DNA of 64,000 nucleotides from Rhizobium sp. ICMP 5592 (GTDB taxonomy: Bacteria; Pseudomonadota; Alphaproteobacteria; Rhizobiales; Rhizobiaceae): NCBI RefSeq assembly GCF_009498525.1, contig NZ_QSNT01000007.1, forward strand, positions 124,001 through 188,000, read 5' to 3'. A program made the position numbers and the translations under genes. Positions 49,204-57,505 of the stretch are shown in pieces; position 1 is the first letter of the stretch; each line of letters opens with the position of its first letter. The notes under the pieces are model-generated. The model searched no databases. It worked only from the letters and a program-made list of their open reading frames with translations, and was not told the DNA's origin.

Positions 49204-49279
49204 ACCAAAGCCGGAACGAATCGGCGACGAATCGCTGACTCCGACGTGTATCCCATTTGTTCACGGCTACATCTAGCGA
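49204..49279 (+). repeat. GANTC repeat unit 3
   Basis: Best match to unit 2 at the left and to unit 1 in the centre; GANTC at 49218, 49229 and 49237; closing box TTTGTTCACGGCTACATCTA. GTTAAC begins 22 bases before its GAACGAATC. Confidence 0.8.
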
Positions 49280-49446
49280 TCGGACGAGAAAACCGATCCA
49301 GATGGAGAATGGGCTGACGGAGTGAACAAGCCAGAAAGAGTACGATTTTAACGATTTCGATCGATGAAGCACTACCTTGCGGCGATCGGGCCAATACCCA
49401 CATGTCCGAAGGCAATCATCGTTTCGGGACCCAATCGCCCGCCTGC

Positions 49447-49530
49447 GTTAACCAAAGCCCAAATGCAGAACGAATCGCTGACGAATCGCGGACATGGCCG
49501 TCTTCCCGTTTCGTTCACCGCAACATATTG
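49447..49530 (+). repeat. GANTC repeat unit 4
   Basis: Most diverged unit: GTTAACCAAAGCC lead, GAATC at 49472 and 49483, box TTCGTTCACCGCAACATATT. An A/T-rich tract follows immediately. Confidence 0.75.
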
Positions 49531-49660
49531 TATTTAAATAAATTTTTAACCATAAGACAGGGTCGTCGAAGGGCATACTCCGGCGCGCAATGCGCTGCTC
49601 CGTTAACCTTTTCACCTCAACCTGCCGGCGCGCCCTTACACCGGCGGTTATTTCTGAGCC

Positions 49661-49685
49661 GGAACAATTTCGCCCGGCGCGAGTT
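49661..49685 (+). promoter_or_regulatory. Possible ECF stress promoter for the DUF3309 gene
   Basis: GGAAC (49661-49665) is followed by 18 bases and TT, a looser form of the rhizobial general-stress promoter. It lacks the full CGTT. The downstream small envelope proteins fit a stress regulon, but support is modest. Confidence 0.35.
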
Positions 49686-49818
49686 TCTTCGAGTAGCGAA
49701 CACGGTGCGCCGCCCGTTTGGTATAGCGAGGTAAATGGGCGCACCGATTGAAGCAACCGCTGGAGCGAAGTCTCACTCCAGCGGAAACTTCAAACGCTGG
49801 ACGTGGAGGAAATAAGCC

Positions 49819-49974
49819 ATGCTTGGTACCATTTTACTCGTAATAGTGATTCTCATGCTGATCGGTGCATTCCCGAGCTGGGGTTACAGCCGAAGCTGGG
49901 GATATGGTCCATCCGGCGGTCTCGGCCTCGTTCTTGTCATTGTTCTCATTCTATTGCTGATGGGCCGGATCTGA
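49819..49974 (+). CDS. DUF3309 family small membrane protein
   Basis: 51 residues: an N-terminal span (GTILLVIVILMLIGA), a central Gly/Ser/Trp/Tyr-rich segment (WGYSRSWGYGPSGG) and a C-terminal span (LGLVLVIVLILLLMG). This is the DUF3309 pattern. GGAGG lies 9 bases before the ATG. It is too short for most gene finders but convincing. Function unknown; the family is common in proteobacteria and often stress-linked. Confidence 0.85.
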   Translation: MLGTILLVIVILMLIGAFPSWGYSRSWGYGPSGGLGLVLVIVLILLLMGRI

Positions 49975-50021
49975 TCGGGCTGATAACGTTGAAAACCTCG
50001 TCATACCAGGGAGCAAATACC

Positions 50022-50276
50022 ATGAAAAAAATCATCGTCGCGATCGCCATTGTTGGCGCACTCGCTTCATGCACCGCAACAGAGAGAGGCACTGCCATCG
50101 GCGCGGGAACCGGCGCGCTCATCGGCGGCGTTGCCACCAATAGCTGGGGAGGTGCTGCAGTCGGCGCCGTGGCTGGCGGTGTTGTCGGCAACCTCATCGG
50201 CCGGTCTCATGAGCGCCGCGGCTACTGCATCTACCGTGACCGCTACGGCCACCGTTACGAGGCTCGCTGCCGCTAA
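50022..50276 (+). CDS. Glycine-zipper lipoprotein
   Basis: 84 residues. The signal ends in a lipobox 'GALASC', predicting lipid attachment at Cys17. The mature part is a glycine zipper ('GAGTGALIGGVATNSWGG', 'GAVAGGVVGNLIG') followed by a short basic C-terminus with two Cys ('RRGYCIYRDRYGHRYEARCR'). Such outer-membrane lipoproteins resemble the SlyB/YMGG group. CAGGGAG precedes the ATG. It lies 47 bases after the DUF3309 gene and may be co-transcribed. Confidence 0.85.
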   Translation: MKKIIVAIAIVGALASCTATERGTAIGAGTGALIGGVATNSWGGAAVGAVAGGVVGNLIGRSHERRGYCIYRDRYGHRYEARCR

Positions 50277-50300
50277 GGCGGTGACAGGCTAAGACAGATT

Positions 50301-50341
50301 TCACGGCCGGTCGTCAGCACTTTGTTGACGATCGGCCGTGA
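50301..50341 (+). terminator. Strong hairpin after the glycine-zipper gene
   Basis: A 17-base stem (TCACGGCCGGTCGTCA with TTGACGATCGGCCGTGA, G-T pairs allowed) closes a short loop 25 bases after the stop. No T-run follows, so it may be a transcript-stabilising or factor-dependent end. Confidence 0.55.
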
Positions 50342-50450
50342 TACTCCAATCGTCATGCCGAAAGCGTCAAACCGGCATTTTCAGACGAATAAAAGCACCC
50401 GCGCCGATCGCGCAGGGATGGGTCAACGTTTTTGAAAAGGGACGGACACC

Positions 50451-50624
50451 ATGATTGCAATCATCGCAGGCATAGCAGCGCTCGCTCTCGTCGGCACCAG
50501 CTTCATCGTGCTGATCCACGCCTCACGGGTGCGGGACAGGGAAATGCGCCGCATGGTGTTCAAGCCCGTCATCCTGGAATTCAAACCCAGGCAGCAGCGC
50601 TCCGGGAATTCAGGCCGGCGCTGA
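50451..50624 (+). CDS. Small single-span membrane protein, uncharacterised
   Basis: 57 residues: an N-terminal membrane span (IAIIAGIAALALVGTSFIVL) followed by a basic cytoplasmic tail with 'RVRDREMRRMVFKPVILEF'. AAAAGGGA sits at good spacing before the ATG. No family is recognised. It overlaps nothing and ends 47 bases before phbB on the other strand. Confidence 0.6.
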   Translation: MIAIIAGIAALALVGTSFIVLIHASRVRDREMRRMVFKPVILEFKPRQQRSGNSGRR

Positions 50625-50670
50625 TTGCCGGACGCTCCCGACAATCAGCCAACACATCACTGCTGCAGGC

Positions 50671-51396
50671 TCAAACAACGAACTGGCCGCCATTGGCGCT
50701 GATCGTCGATCCCGTAATGAAACCGGCATCGTCCGCGGCGAGGAAGACGACGACGCGGGCGATCTCTTCGGGCTCACCGAGCCGTCCCACGGGGATCTGC
50801 GGGATGATGCGCTCATTCAGTACCTTCTCAGGCACTGCGAGTACCATTTCGGTACCGATATAGCCGGGGCAAATGGCATTGACGGTGATGTTCTTGGCCG
50901 CCCCTTCCTGCGCCAGCGCCTTGGTGAAGCCGAGATCGCCGGCCTTGGCGGCGGAATAGTTCGCCTGGCCCATCTGACCCTTCTGGCCGTTGATTGACGA
51001 GATATTGATGACGCGGCCGAAGCTGCGGTCGCGCATGCCCTGCCAGACATGATGCGTCATGTTGAACAGGCCGGTGAGGTTGGTATTGATGACCTCATTC
51101 CACTGCTGCGGTGTCATCTTGTGGAACATGGCGTCGCGGGTAATACCGGCATTGTTGACGAGGATCTCGACCGGACCAAGCTCGTCCTGCACCTTGGCGA
51201 TACCCCTGCCGCAGGCCTCGTAGTCGGTCACATCCCATTTGTGGACGGAGATGCCCGTCACCTCATGGAAAGCTCGCGCCTTCTCTTCATTGCCGGCATA
51301 GGTCGCCGCAACGCGGTAGCCCGCATTGCGCAACGCTATCGAAATAGCCGCCCCGATGCCGCGCGTACCGCCTGTCACCAACGCCACTCTGCTCAT
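50671..51396 (-). CDS. phbB: Acetoacetyl-CoA reductase
   Basis: 241 residues, short-chain dehydrogenase fold. The cofactor motif is 'VTGGTRGIGAAIS', the catalytic Tyr and Lys are in 'ANYSAAKAG', and the family-specific 'SINGQKGQMGQ' precedes them. It reduces acetoacetyl-CoA to (R)-3-hydroxybutyryl-CoA with NADPH for polyhydroxybutyrate synthesis. It follows phbA on the same strand with a 130-base gap. The polymerase phbC is not in the window. Confidence 0.96.
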   Translation of the reverse strand: MSRVALVTGGTRGIGAAISIALRNAGYRVAATYAGNEEKARAFHEVTGISVHKWDVTDYEACGRGIAKVQDELGPVEILVNNAGITRDAMFHKMTPQQWNEVINTNLTGLFNMTHHVWQGMRDRSFGRVINISSINGQKGQMGQANYSAAKAGDLGFTKALAQEGAAKNITVNAICPGYIGTEMVLAVPEKVLNERIIPQIPVGRLGEPEEIARVVVFLAADDAGFITGSTISANGGQFVV

Positions 51397-51526
51397 GATC
51401 CACTCCCCTTTGTTGCTGCGAAGACTGGACGACCGATCCTCAGGTCGCCCGCCCCGCCTTCATCGTTTCTTCTGGAAAATCTGGCTCAAAACCGCTTTGC
51501 GCGGCCCTGGGGATACGCGAAACGCC

Positions 51527-52708
51527 TCAGAACGCCTCGAAGCACATCGCCACGCCCATGCCGCCACCGATGCAAAGCGTGGCAAGGCCCTTCTTGGCGC
51601 CCCGGCGCTTCATTTCGAACAGCAGCGTGTTGAGGACGCGGGCGCCGGAAGCGCCGATCGGATGGCCGATGGCGATCGCGCCGCCATTGACGTTGACGAT
51701 CGACGTATCCCAGCCGAGATCCTTGTTGACGGCGCAGGCCTGGGCGGCAAAGGCCTCGTTGGCCTCGACGAGATCGAGCTCGCCGACCGACCAGCCCGCC
51801 TTTTCCAGCGCCTTGCGCGAGGCCGGGATCGGGCCGGAGCCCATGATCTTGGGATCGACGCCCGCCGTTGCCCAGGAGACGATGCGGGCAAGCGGCTGGA
51901 TGCCGCGACGCGAGGCTTCCGCCTCGGACATCAAGACGGCCGCGGCCGCGCCATCATTGAGGCCGGAGGCATTGCCCGCCGTCACCGTGCCGTCCTTGTC
52001 GAAGGCAGGGCGCAATTTGGTCATGCCGTCCAGCGTTGCGCCATGGCGGATATATTCGTCGGTATCGACTGTGATGTCGCCCTTGCGGCTCTGGATCGTG
52101 AAGGGGACGATTTCATCCTTGAATCGCCCGGCCTTCTGCGCGGCCTCGGCCTTGTTCTGGGAAGCGACGGCGAACTGGTCCTGCTCCTCGCGCGACAACT
52201 GCCACTGGCGGGCGATGTTTTCCGCCGTGATGCCCATGTGATAGCCGTAGAAGGCGTCCGTCAGGCCGTCCTTGATCATCGTATCGATCATCTTCATGTC
52301 GCCCATCTTGGTGCCGGCACGAAGATGGGCAGCATGCGGCGCCATCGACATGGACTCCTGGCCGCCGGCAACGATGATCTTGGCATCGCCCGTGGCGATC
52401 TGCTGCATGCCGAGCGCGACGGCACGCAGGCCCGAGCCGCAAAGCTGGTTGACGCTCCAGGCGGTCGCTTCCTGCGGGATCCCGGCCTTCATCGCGGCCT
52501 GGCGGGCCGGGTTCTGCCCTTCGGCCGCCTGCAGCACCTGGCCGAGAATCACTTCATCGACGTCCGCGGCTTCGACGCCTGCGCGCTCCAGCGCGCCCTT
52601 GATGGCGGCAGCGCCAAGTTCATGGGCCGGAACAGCCGCAAAAGCACCGTTGAAGGAGCCGACGGCGGTGCGGGCTGCACTGGCGATGACGATGGATGGA
52701 TTGCTCAT
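51527..52708 (-). CDS. phbA: Acetyl-CoA acetyltransferase (beta-ketothiolase)
   Basis: 393 residues, the normal thiolase length. The acylation Cys is in 'NQLCGSGLRAVALG', the catalytic His in 'AIGHPIGASGARV', and the second Cys in 'LCIGGGMGVAM'. It condenses two acetyl-CoA to acetoacetyl-CoA, the first step of polyhydroxybutyrate synthesis. Start at 52708, preceded by GAGGAGG; the longer frame to 52753 has no ribosome-binding site. The divergent phaR lies 240 bases away. Confidence 0.96.
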   Translation of the reverse strand: MSNPSIVIASAARTAVGSFNGAFAAVPAHELGAAAIKGALERAGVEAADVDEVILGQVLQAAEGQNPARQAAMKAGIPQEATAWSVNQLCGSGLRAVALGMQQIATGDAKIIVAGGQESMSMAPHAAHLRAGTKMGDMKMIDTMIKDGLTDAFYGYHMGITAENIARQWQLSREEQDQFAVASQNKAEAAQKAGRFKDEIVPFTIQSRKGDITVDTDEYIRHGATLDGMTKLRPAFDKDGTVTAGNASGLNDGAAAAVLMSEAEASRRGIQPLARIVSWATAGVDPKIMGSGPIPASRKALEKAGWSVGELDLVEANEAFAAQACAVNKDLGWDTSIVNVNGGAIAIGHPIGASGARVLNTLLFEMKRRGAKKGLATLCIGGGMGVAMCFEAF

Positions 52709-52947
52709 GGAAGCCTCCTCACAGGATGAACATATATGAGGCGAAACTGTCAAAGCTTTGCGCCCGAGTCAAACTGCAAGACGGCGGTTGCCCATATTTC
52801 ATCAAGCCACGACCGCCGGCGAAAAATACAACCAATCGAAAGGGCTTGCCGCATCGCACAAAGCGATTGTCACCAAGCTTCTTTTGCGTCTACACTTGGT
52901 AATGGAGGAGTATTCCATACAATCAGACGGGGTCAGGAGACTGAGTA

Positions 52948-53520
52948 ATGGCAAAGAATGAGGGCCAGATCGTAATCAAGAAATACGCCAACCGCCGCCT
53001 ATACAATACCGGCACCAGCACATACGTGACCTTGGATGACCTGGCGGAGATGGTGAAGAAGGGAGAGGAATTTACCGTCCAGGATGCGAAAAGCGGCGAA
53101 GACATCACGCATTCGGTCCTGACGCAGATCATTTTCGAACAGGAATCGAAAACCGGAAACACGCTCCTGCCAATCTCCTTCCTCCGGCAGCTGATCGGCT
53201 TTTATGGCGATCAGATGCAGATGGTCGTGCCGAGTTTCCTCGAGCATTCCATGCGCGCCTTCACCGAGCAGCAGGTACAGATGCGCGAACAGATCAACCG
53301 CGCCTTCGGCGAAACGCCGCTCGTCAAGAATCTGCAACTGCCGATCCAGATCGTCGAGGAACAGGTGCGCCGCAACACAGAAATGTTCCAGCAAGCCATG
53401 CAGATGTTCTCGCCCTTCATGAAACCGCCGGCAAAGGAAAGCCGCAAGGCGGAAGCAAAGGACATCGACGAGCTGAAGGAGCAGCTCCGCGCCATGCAGA
53501 GCAAGCTGGACAGCTTGTGA
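52948..53520 (+). CDS. phaR: Polyhydroxyalkanoate synthesis regulator PhaR
   Basis: 190 residues. The N-terminal PHB/PHA accumulation domain reads 'IKKYANRRLYNTGTSTYVTL', a strongly conserved DNA-binding segment, followed by 'LLPISFLRQLIGFYGDQMQM'. The C-terminal tail is charged helix ('KDIDELKEQLRAMQSKLDSL'). PhaR binds PHB granules and represses granule-associated protein genes when polymer is absent; rhizobial versions also affect central carbon flow. It is divergent from phbA, placing sensor and synthesis genes together. Confidence 0.95.
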   Translation: MAKNEGQIVIKKYANRRLYNTGTSTYVTLDDLAEMVKKGEEFTVQDAKSGEDITHSVLTQIIFEQESKTGNTLLPISFLRQLIGFYGDQMQMVVPSFLEHSMRAFTEQQVQMREQINRAFGETPLVKNLQLPIQIVEEQVRRNTEMFQQAMQMFSPFMKPPAKESRKAEAKDIDELKEQLRAMQSKLDSL

Positions 53521-53527
53521 GATCTAT

Positions 53528-53675
53528 CCTTCTCCCTTCGGGGAGAAGGTGCCCAAAGGGCGGATGAGGGGGTGGCGCGGCCTATTCCAAGTCAACCTGT
53601 TCCGCCAGCAAACGTTTCCCGGTAATGCCCCTCACCCGGCGCTGACGCGCCACCCTCTCCCCGTAGGGGCGAGGG
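53528..53675. repeat. Rhizobial intergenic mosaic-like element
   Basis: A hairpin CCTTCTCC/GGGGAGAAGG (53528-53549), an outer pair GGTGGCGCG/CGCGCCACC, and a right hairpin CCCTCTCCCC/GGGGCGAGGG (53653-53675) form a cruciform-like mosaic. It shares arms with 42128-42149 and 20563-20589. Confidence 0.75.
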
Positions 53676-53699
53676 TATAAACATCCCGACCAAAACAGA

Positions 53700-53727
53700 A
53701 AAAGGCCGGCGAAACGCCAGCCTTTTC
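53700..53727 (-). terminator. Intrinsic terminator of rpmF
   Basis: AAAAGGC-CGGCG and CGCCA-GCCTTTT arms around AAA, 27 bases beyond the rpmF stop. Symmetry lets it also stop transcription arriving from phaR. Confidence 0.8.
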
Positions 53728-53753
53728 AATCTCACCCTTAAGGAAGCGCTAGA

Positions 53754-53939
53754 TTATGCGCTTTCCTTCGGCGTCAGAACCTGACGGCCGCGATACATGC
53801 CGGTCTTCAGGTCGATGTGATGCGGGCGACGCAGTTCGCCGGAGTTCTTGTCTTCAACATAGGTCGAAGCCTTCAGCGCATCAGCCGAACGGCGCATACC
53901 GCGCTTGGACGGGCTCGTTTTTCTCTTCGGTACAGCCAT
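53754..53939 (-). CDS. rpmF: 50S ribosomal protein L32
   Basis: 61 residues: 'MAVPKRKTSPSKRGMRRSAD' followed by 'RPHHIDLKTGMYRGRQVL'. It is the Cys-free form without a zinc ribbon, common in alphaproteobacteria. The Met at 53939 is the conserved L32 start; the longer frame upstream is not. Part of the large ribosomal subunit. Confidence 0.97.
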   Translation of the reverse strand: MAVPKRKTSPSKRGMRRSADALKASTYVEDKNSGELRRPHHIDLKTGMYRGRQVLTPKESA

Positions 53940-54118
53940 TTTCGTTACTCCACTTTGCGGACGAAACATGTCAGCGGCCAGCCAGGCGGCCGAAACAGAC
54001 ATGGATCAATTTCGGAATTTGGTGGGGCTTATACATACCTTGCGGGGCTTTGACCAGTCCCTCACAGCATTTTTTGCCCGCGCCACCGGATTCAGATGGA
54101 TTGAGGCCGAATCGGCGA

Positions 54119-54766
54119 TCAAGCCTCGTCCACCGCCACCCGCCAGGTCTCTTCAAGCGCTGCCTTTTCCCATTTCTGCCAGGCGGGCAGTGCCTTCATC
54201 GCGGCCATGTAGTCCAGCGTGTCGGCGGCGCTGACGAGGTCATAGATTTCGAAGCGGTTGACGACCGGCGCGAACATCGCATCGGCCGCAGAAAACGCAC
54301 CGAACAGAAAGGGGCCGCCGGAACGGTCGCGCGCTTCGCGCCAGATCGTCTCGATGCGCGCCACGTCGTCCGCGACGCCCTCCGGCAGATCGAGCCGGCC
54401 GACCGGACGGCGCATGTTCATCGGGCAGGCGCCGCGCAGCGCACTAAAACCGGCCAGCATCTCCATACTGTAGGACCGCGCAACCGCGCGCGCCTGCCGA
54501 TCCCGGGGCCAAAGCCCCACTTCAGGAAAAAGCTCGTCCGCATATTCGATGATGGCCAGTGATTCCCAGACCTTGAGGCCGCCATGAACCAGCATCGGCA
54601 CCTTGCCCGTCGGCGAGACCGCGCGGATGCTTGGATTGCCGGCCTCGAAATCGAAGGGGATCAGCACCTCCTGGAAAGGCACGCCGCAACCCTCCAGCGC
54701 GATCCATGGCCGGAACGACCAGGAGGAATAGTTCTTGTTGCCGATATAGAGGGTCAGTTTATCCAT
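54119..54766 (-). CDS. Glutathione S-transferase family protein
   Basis: 215 residues. The thioredoxin-like N-domain begins 'KLTLYIGNKNYSSWSFRPWI', with Ser in the catalytic position, and has the glutathione-binding 'TGKVPMLVHGG' and 'VWESLAIIEYADE'. A helical C-domain follows. It resembles the YfcF-type group. Conjugation or peroxidase activity is likely; the substrate is unknown. No operon partner is seen. Confidence 0.9.
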   Translation of the reverse strand: MDKLTLYIGNKNYSSWSFRPWIALEGCGVPFQEVLIPFDFEAGNPSIRAVSPTGKVPMLVHGGLKVWESLAIIEYADELFPEVGLWPRDRQARAVARSYSMEMLAGFSALRGACPMNMRRPVGRLDLPEGVADDVARIETIWREARDRSGGPFLFGAFSAADAMFAPVVNRFEIYDLVSAADTLDYMAAMKALPAWQKWEKAALEETWRVAVDEA

Positions 54767-54877
54767 GGTTCGTCCCTTTTAGTCCTCGAAAGGCCGGCGG
54801 GCGCAGATCGAGCAGCGTCGTCATTCCAGCCGAAAATGCCAGATGTCGGTCATGTGATCGAACGACAAGTTCTAATA

Positions 54878-55642
54878 TCAGTTATAAAGGCATTTGATGT
54901 ACTCGCCGGAATTCGCAGCCCGTCGCTGGATCAGCGAGGCGAGCTGGCGCAGCCCGCGTCCCGGCTTGCTCGCCACCCGGTCGATCGGATTGGGCAGGGA
55001 GACGGCGAGAAGGGCTGCCTGGCGAGCATTGAGTTTCGAGGCTGGCACCTTGAAATGATAGCGAGCGGCCGCCTCGATACCGTAAATGCCTGGCCCCCAT
55101 TCGGCGATGTTCAAATAGACTTCCATCATCCGCCGTTTCGACCAGACGAAGGAGGAGGAGACGGACAGCGGCAGTTCCATCGCCTTGCGCACGAAGGAGC
55201 GGCCGTTCCACAGAAAGAGATTCTTAGAGGTCTGCATCGGGATCGTGCTGCCGCCGCGCGTCGATTGGCCCTTAAGCGTCTGCTGCACGAGCGCGCGCAT
55301 CTCACCCCAGTCGACACCGCCGTGAAAGCAGAACTGCCCATCCTCGGATGCCATGACCGACCGGACCAGCACCGGCGATATCTCGTCGAACGAAACCCAT
55401 CGGCGGTCGTATCCTTGAAAGGTCACGGCATCGCGCAGCATCAGGGTCGAAACAGGATGAATGAAAGGCAGGGCGTAGAGGACGATCAGCAGATAGGGCA
55501 ACAGCAGCAAACCGACGGCGACGAGGACGATGCGCTGCGCGAGCGGACGGGCCATGAACCGCGCGAGCAGGGCCGACCGTCGCGGCATCTCGGCTTCCTC
55601 CTCGCTGTCCGTCGATATGTCCAATTGCCGAAGGTCCACCAT
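54878..55642 (-). CDS. mtgA: Monofunctional peptidoglycan glycosyltransferase
   Basis: 254 residues from the Met at 55642, which has GGGATAGGG just upstream; the open frame extends 72 codons further without support. One membrane anchor ('IVLVAVGLLLLPYLLIVLYA') is followed by the GT51 domain: catalytic Glu in 'SVMASEDGQFCFHGGVDW', 'GGSTIPMQTSKNLFLWNG', and 'RMMEVYLNIAEWGPGIYGIE'. It polymerises lipid II into glycan strands. It is divergent from ispA, whose product feeds the lipid carrier pathway. Confidence 0.93.
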   Translation of the reverse strand: MVDLRQLDISTDSEEEAEMPRRSALLARFMARPLAQRIVLVAVGLLLLPYLLIVLYALPFIHPVSTLMLRDAVTFQGYDRRWVSFDEISPVLVRSVMASEDGQFCFHGGVDWGEMRALVQQTLKGQSTRGGSTIPMQTSKNLFLWNGRSFVRKAMELPLSVSSSFVWSKRRMMEVYLNIAEWGPGIYGIEAAARYHFKVPASKLNARQAALLAVSLPNPIDRVASKPGRGLRQLASLIQRRAANSGEYIKCLYN

Positions 55643-55805
55643 CACCCTATCCCGGAACACCCCTTGCACATTCGGAGAACGCGCTGGGAATGCTCCAATC
55701 GTCATACCGTCTACACAAAGCGATGACCAGAGTGCGACGAGATTCCCACCCCGGCTGTTGACAATTCCCGTTGCCAGCGACCGGCACTCATGCCAAACAG
55801 CGGCC

Positions 55806-56720
55806 ATGGACAGCACCACCTCCTCCTTCGAACATCGCCTCAGAGACAATGCCGGCAAGGTCGAGGCTGTGTTGGGCCGGCTTCTCGCCGATGCCCGGCT
55901 GGACGACGAGATCGCCCGCCCCGCCCGCCTGCTCGAGGCGATGCGTCATGGCGTGCTGAACGGCGGCAAGCGGTTGCGGCCCTTTCTCGTACTGGAGACA
56001 GCAGCACTTCTCGGTGGCAACGCCGATGCGGCGCTGCGGATCGGTGCGGCGCTCGAATGCGTTCACTGCTATTCGCTGGTGCATGACGACCTGCCGGCCA
56101 TGGACGACGACGATCTGCGCCGTGGCCAGCCGACCGTGCATATCGCCTTCGACTACGCGACTGCGATCCTTGCCGGCGACAGCCTGCTGACCTATGCCTT
56201 CGACATCATCGCCGCGCCGGAAACGGACCTGCCGGCAGAGCGGAAGATGGAGCTCGTGCTGGCGCTGTCGCGCGCCGCCGGCATCGGCGGCATGGCCGGC
56301 GGCCAGGCGCTTGATCTCGCCGCCGAGAAGGTCACACCGGACGAACTAGGGATCACCACGCTGCAAGCGATGAAGACCGGCGCGCTGATCCGCTTTGCCT
56401 GCGAAGCCGGCGCCATCCTCGCCGGCGCCCCGGCCGGGGACCGCCAGCGGCTGCGCAGCTTCGGCGAAAAGATCGGCCTTGCCTTCCAGCTTGCCGACGA
56501 CCTCCTCGACCTCACCGCCGATGCCGCCACCATGGGCAAGGCCACCGGAAAGGATGCCGCCCGCGGCAAGGGCACGCTGGTGGCGCTGCACGGCCAGGAA
56601 TGGGCCGAGACGACGCTTGCAAAGCTAGTGTCGGAGGCGACGGAGCTGCTATCTCCCTATGGGGAAAAGGCGGCGATCCTGATCGAGACCGCGCGTTTCG
56701 TGGCAAATCGGAAGAACTAA
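55806..56720 (+). CDS. ispA: Polyprenyl synthetase, probable farnesyl diphosphate synthase
   Basis: 304 residues from the ATG at 55806; a much longer open frame upstream runs over the mtgA gene and is not coding. The first Asp-rich motif is in 'VHDDLPAMDDDDLRRGQPT' and the second in 'FQLADDLLDLTAD', both needed for magnesium and diphosphate binding. Length and motif spacing fit IspA. It makes C15 precursors for lipid carriers and quinones. ispG lies 0.8 kb downstream on the opposite strand. Confidence 0.93.
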   Translation: MDSTTSSFEHRLRDNAGKVEAVLGRLLADARLDDEIARPARLLEAMRHGVLNGGKRLRPFLVLETAALLGGNADAALRIGAALECVHCYSLVHDDLPAMDDDDLRRGQPTVHIAFDYATAILAGDSLLTYAFDIIAAPETDLPAERKMELVLALSRAAGIGGMAGGQALDLAAEKVTPDELGITTLQAMKTGALIRFACEAGAILAGAPAGDRQRLRSFGEKIGLAFQLADDLLDLTADAATMGKATGKDAARGKGTLVALHGQEWAETTLAKLVSEATELLSPYGEKAAILIETARFVANRKN

Positions 56721-56847
56721 GCCTTCGCATCGGGCGCTTTCGGATTGCCGGACATGTCTCCATGACAAGAAATCGCGCGGAAAGCGGGTGACCTCCAGGC
56801 ATTTCCATGGCAGATTTCAACGCCTGAAATCCCCCGGAGCCACTCCC

Positions 56848-57489
56848 ATGCACGAGGCGCTTGCCTATCTGCCGCAGATCCTGCCGGCCTATGTCGCCTA
56901 TATCATTGCCGTCGTCAGCCCCGGACCGGCGATCATGGCCATCATCGCCACGTCGATGACCCATGGCCGCAAGTCGGGCATGGCGATTTCGCTCGGCATT
57001 TTCGGCGGCTCGCTGACATGGGCGATCGCCGCCGCCGCCGGGCTTGCCACCCTGTTGCAGACCTATGCGATGGCACTGGAGATTCTGAAGATCTTCGGCG
57101 GGCTCTATCTGCTCTATCTCGCCTACAAGGCGTTGCGCGCCGCGCGCGCGGCCGGCGACTTGCAGGCGGCCGTGACGGACGCGAAGGCACCAAGCTACAG
57201 ATCCCTGATCCTTCGCGGTTACGGCATCCATGTCACCAACCCGAAGGCGATCTTCGCCTGGCTCGCCATCATCGCACTCGGCATGCCGCAGGGCGCGCCG
57301 GCCTCGGTCGCCGTGCTGATCATCACCGTCTGCGGCGCAACCGGCTTTGTTGCCTTCATGGGCTATGCGCTGCTGTTCTCGACGCCGCATGCGCTAAAGA
57401 TCTACAGGAATGCGCGCCGCTGGATCGAAGGCGCCATGGCCGGCTTCTACTGCTTCGCCGGCATCAAGCTGCTGACCAGCAATATCTGA
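56848..57489 (+). CDS. LysE family amino-acid/metabolite exporter
   Basis: 213 residues with six hydrophobic spans. The N-terminal 'YIIAVVSPGPAIMAIIATSM' is the LysE/RhtB hallmark (SPGP), and 'YGIHVTNPKAIFAWLAIIAL' carries the NPK motif. It probably exports an amino acid or related metabolite. GGAG precedes the ATG at 56848; the longer frame starting at 56788 is weaker. It ends 16 bases before the convergent ispG. Confidence 0.9.
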   Translation: MHEALAYLPQILPAYVAYIIAVVSPGPAIMAIIATSMTHGRKSGMAISLGIFGGSLTWAIAAAAGLATLLQTYAMALEILKIFGGLYLLYLAYKALRAARAAGDLQAAVTDAKAPSYRSLILRGYGIHVTNPKAIFAWLAIIALGMPQGAPASVAVLIITVCGATGFVAFMGYALLFSTPHALKIYRNARRWIEGAMAGFYCFAGIKLLTSNI

Positions 57490-57505
57490 GCGATTTGGCG
57501 GCGGA

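Larger units (their letters stand above)
48632..49608. repeat. Non-coding region with four direct repeats and dense GANTC sites
   Basis: No gene is supported between 48534 and 49818. By hand count it holds 23 GANTC sites between 48632 and 49487, about one per 37 bases where chance gives one per 256. Four repeats start with (GG)AACGAATC at 48742, 48998, 49214 and 49468. Each continues to a TTTGTTCAC-N2-CAACATCTAG-like box. GTTAAC occurs at 48918, 49192, 49447 and 49602, and TTAACC also at 49133 and 49546. Stretches between are A/T-rich. GANTC is the CcrM methylation site, and TTAACC resembles CtrA half-sites. Confidence 0.85.

Noticed and set aside
48742..49530. CRISPR-like regularly spaced repeats
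   Set aside because: Only four units, imperfect, spaced 216-256 bases, with no constant-length spacers and no cas genes in the window.
48742..49530. Chromosomal replication origin
   Set aside because: GANTC and TTAACC words fit, but I found no cluster of DnaA boxes and no hemE, dnaA or repABC gene nearby; kept only as one hypothesis.
55530..55805. N-terminal extension of the polyprenyl synthetase
   Set aside because: The extra 92 codons lie antisense to mtgA and its promoter, with no family counterpart.
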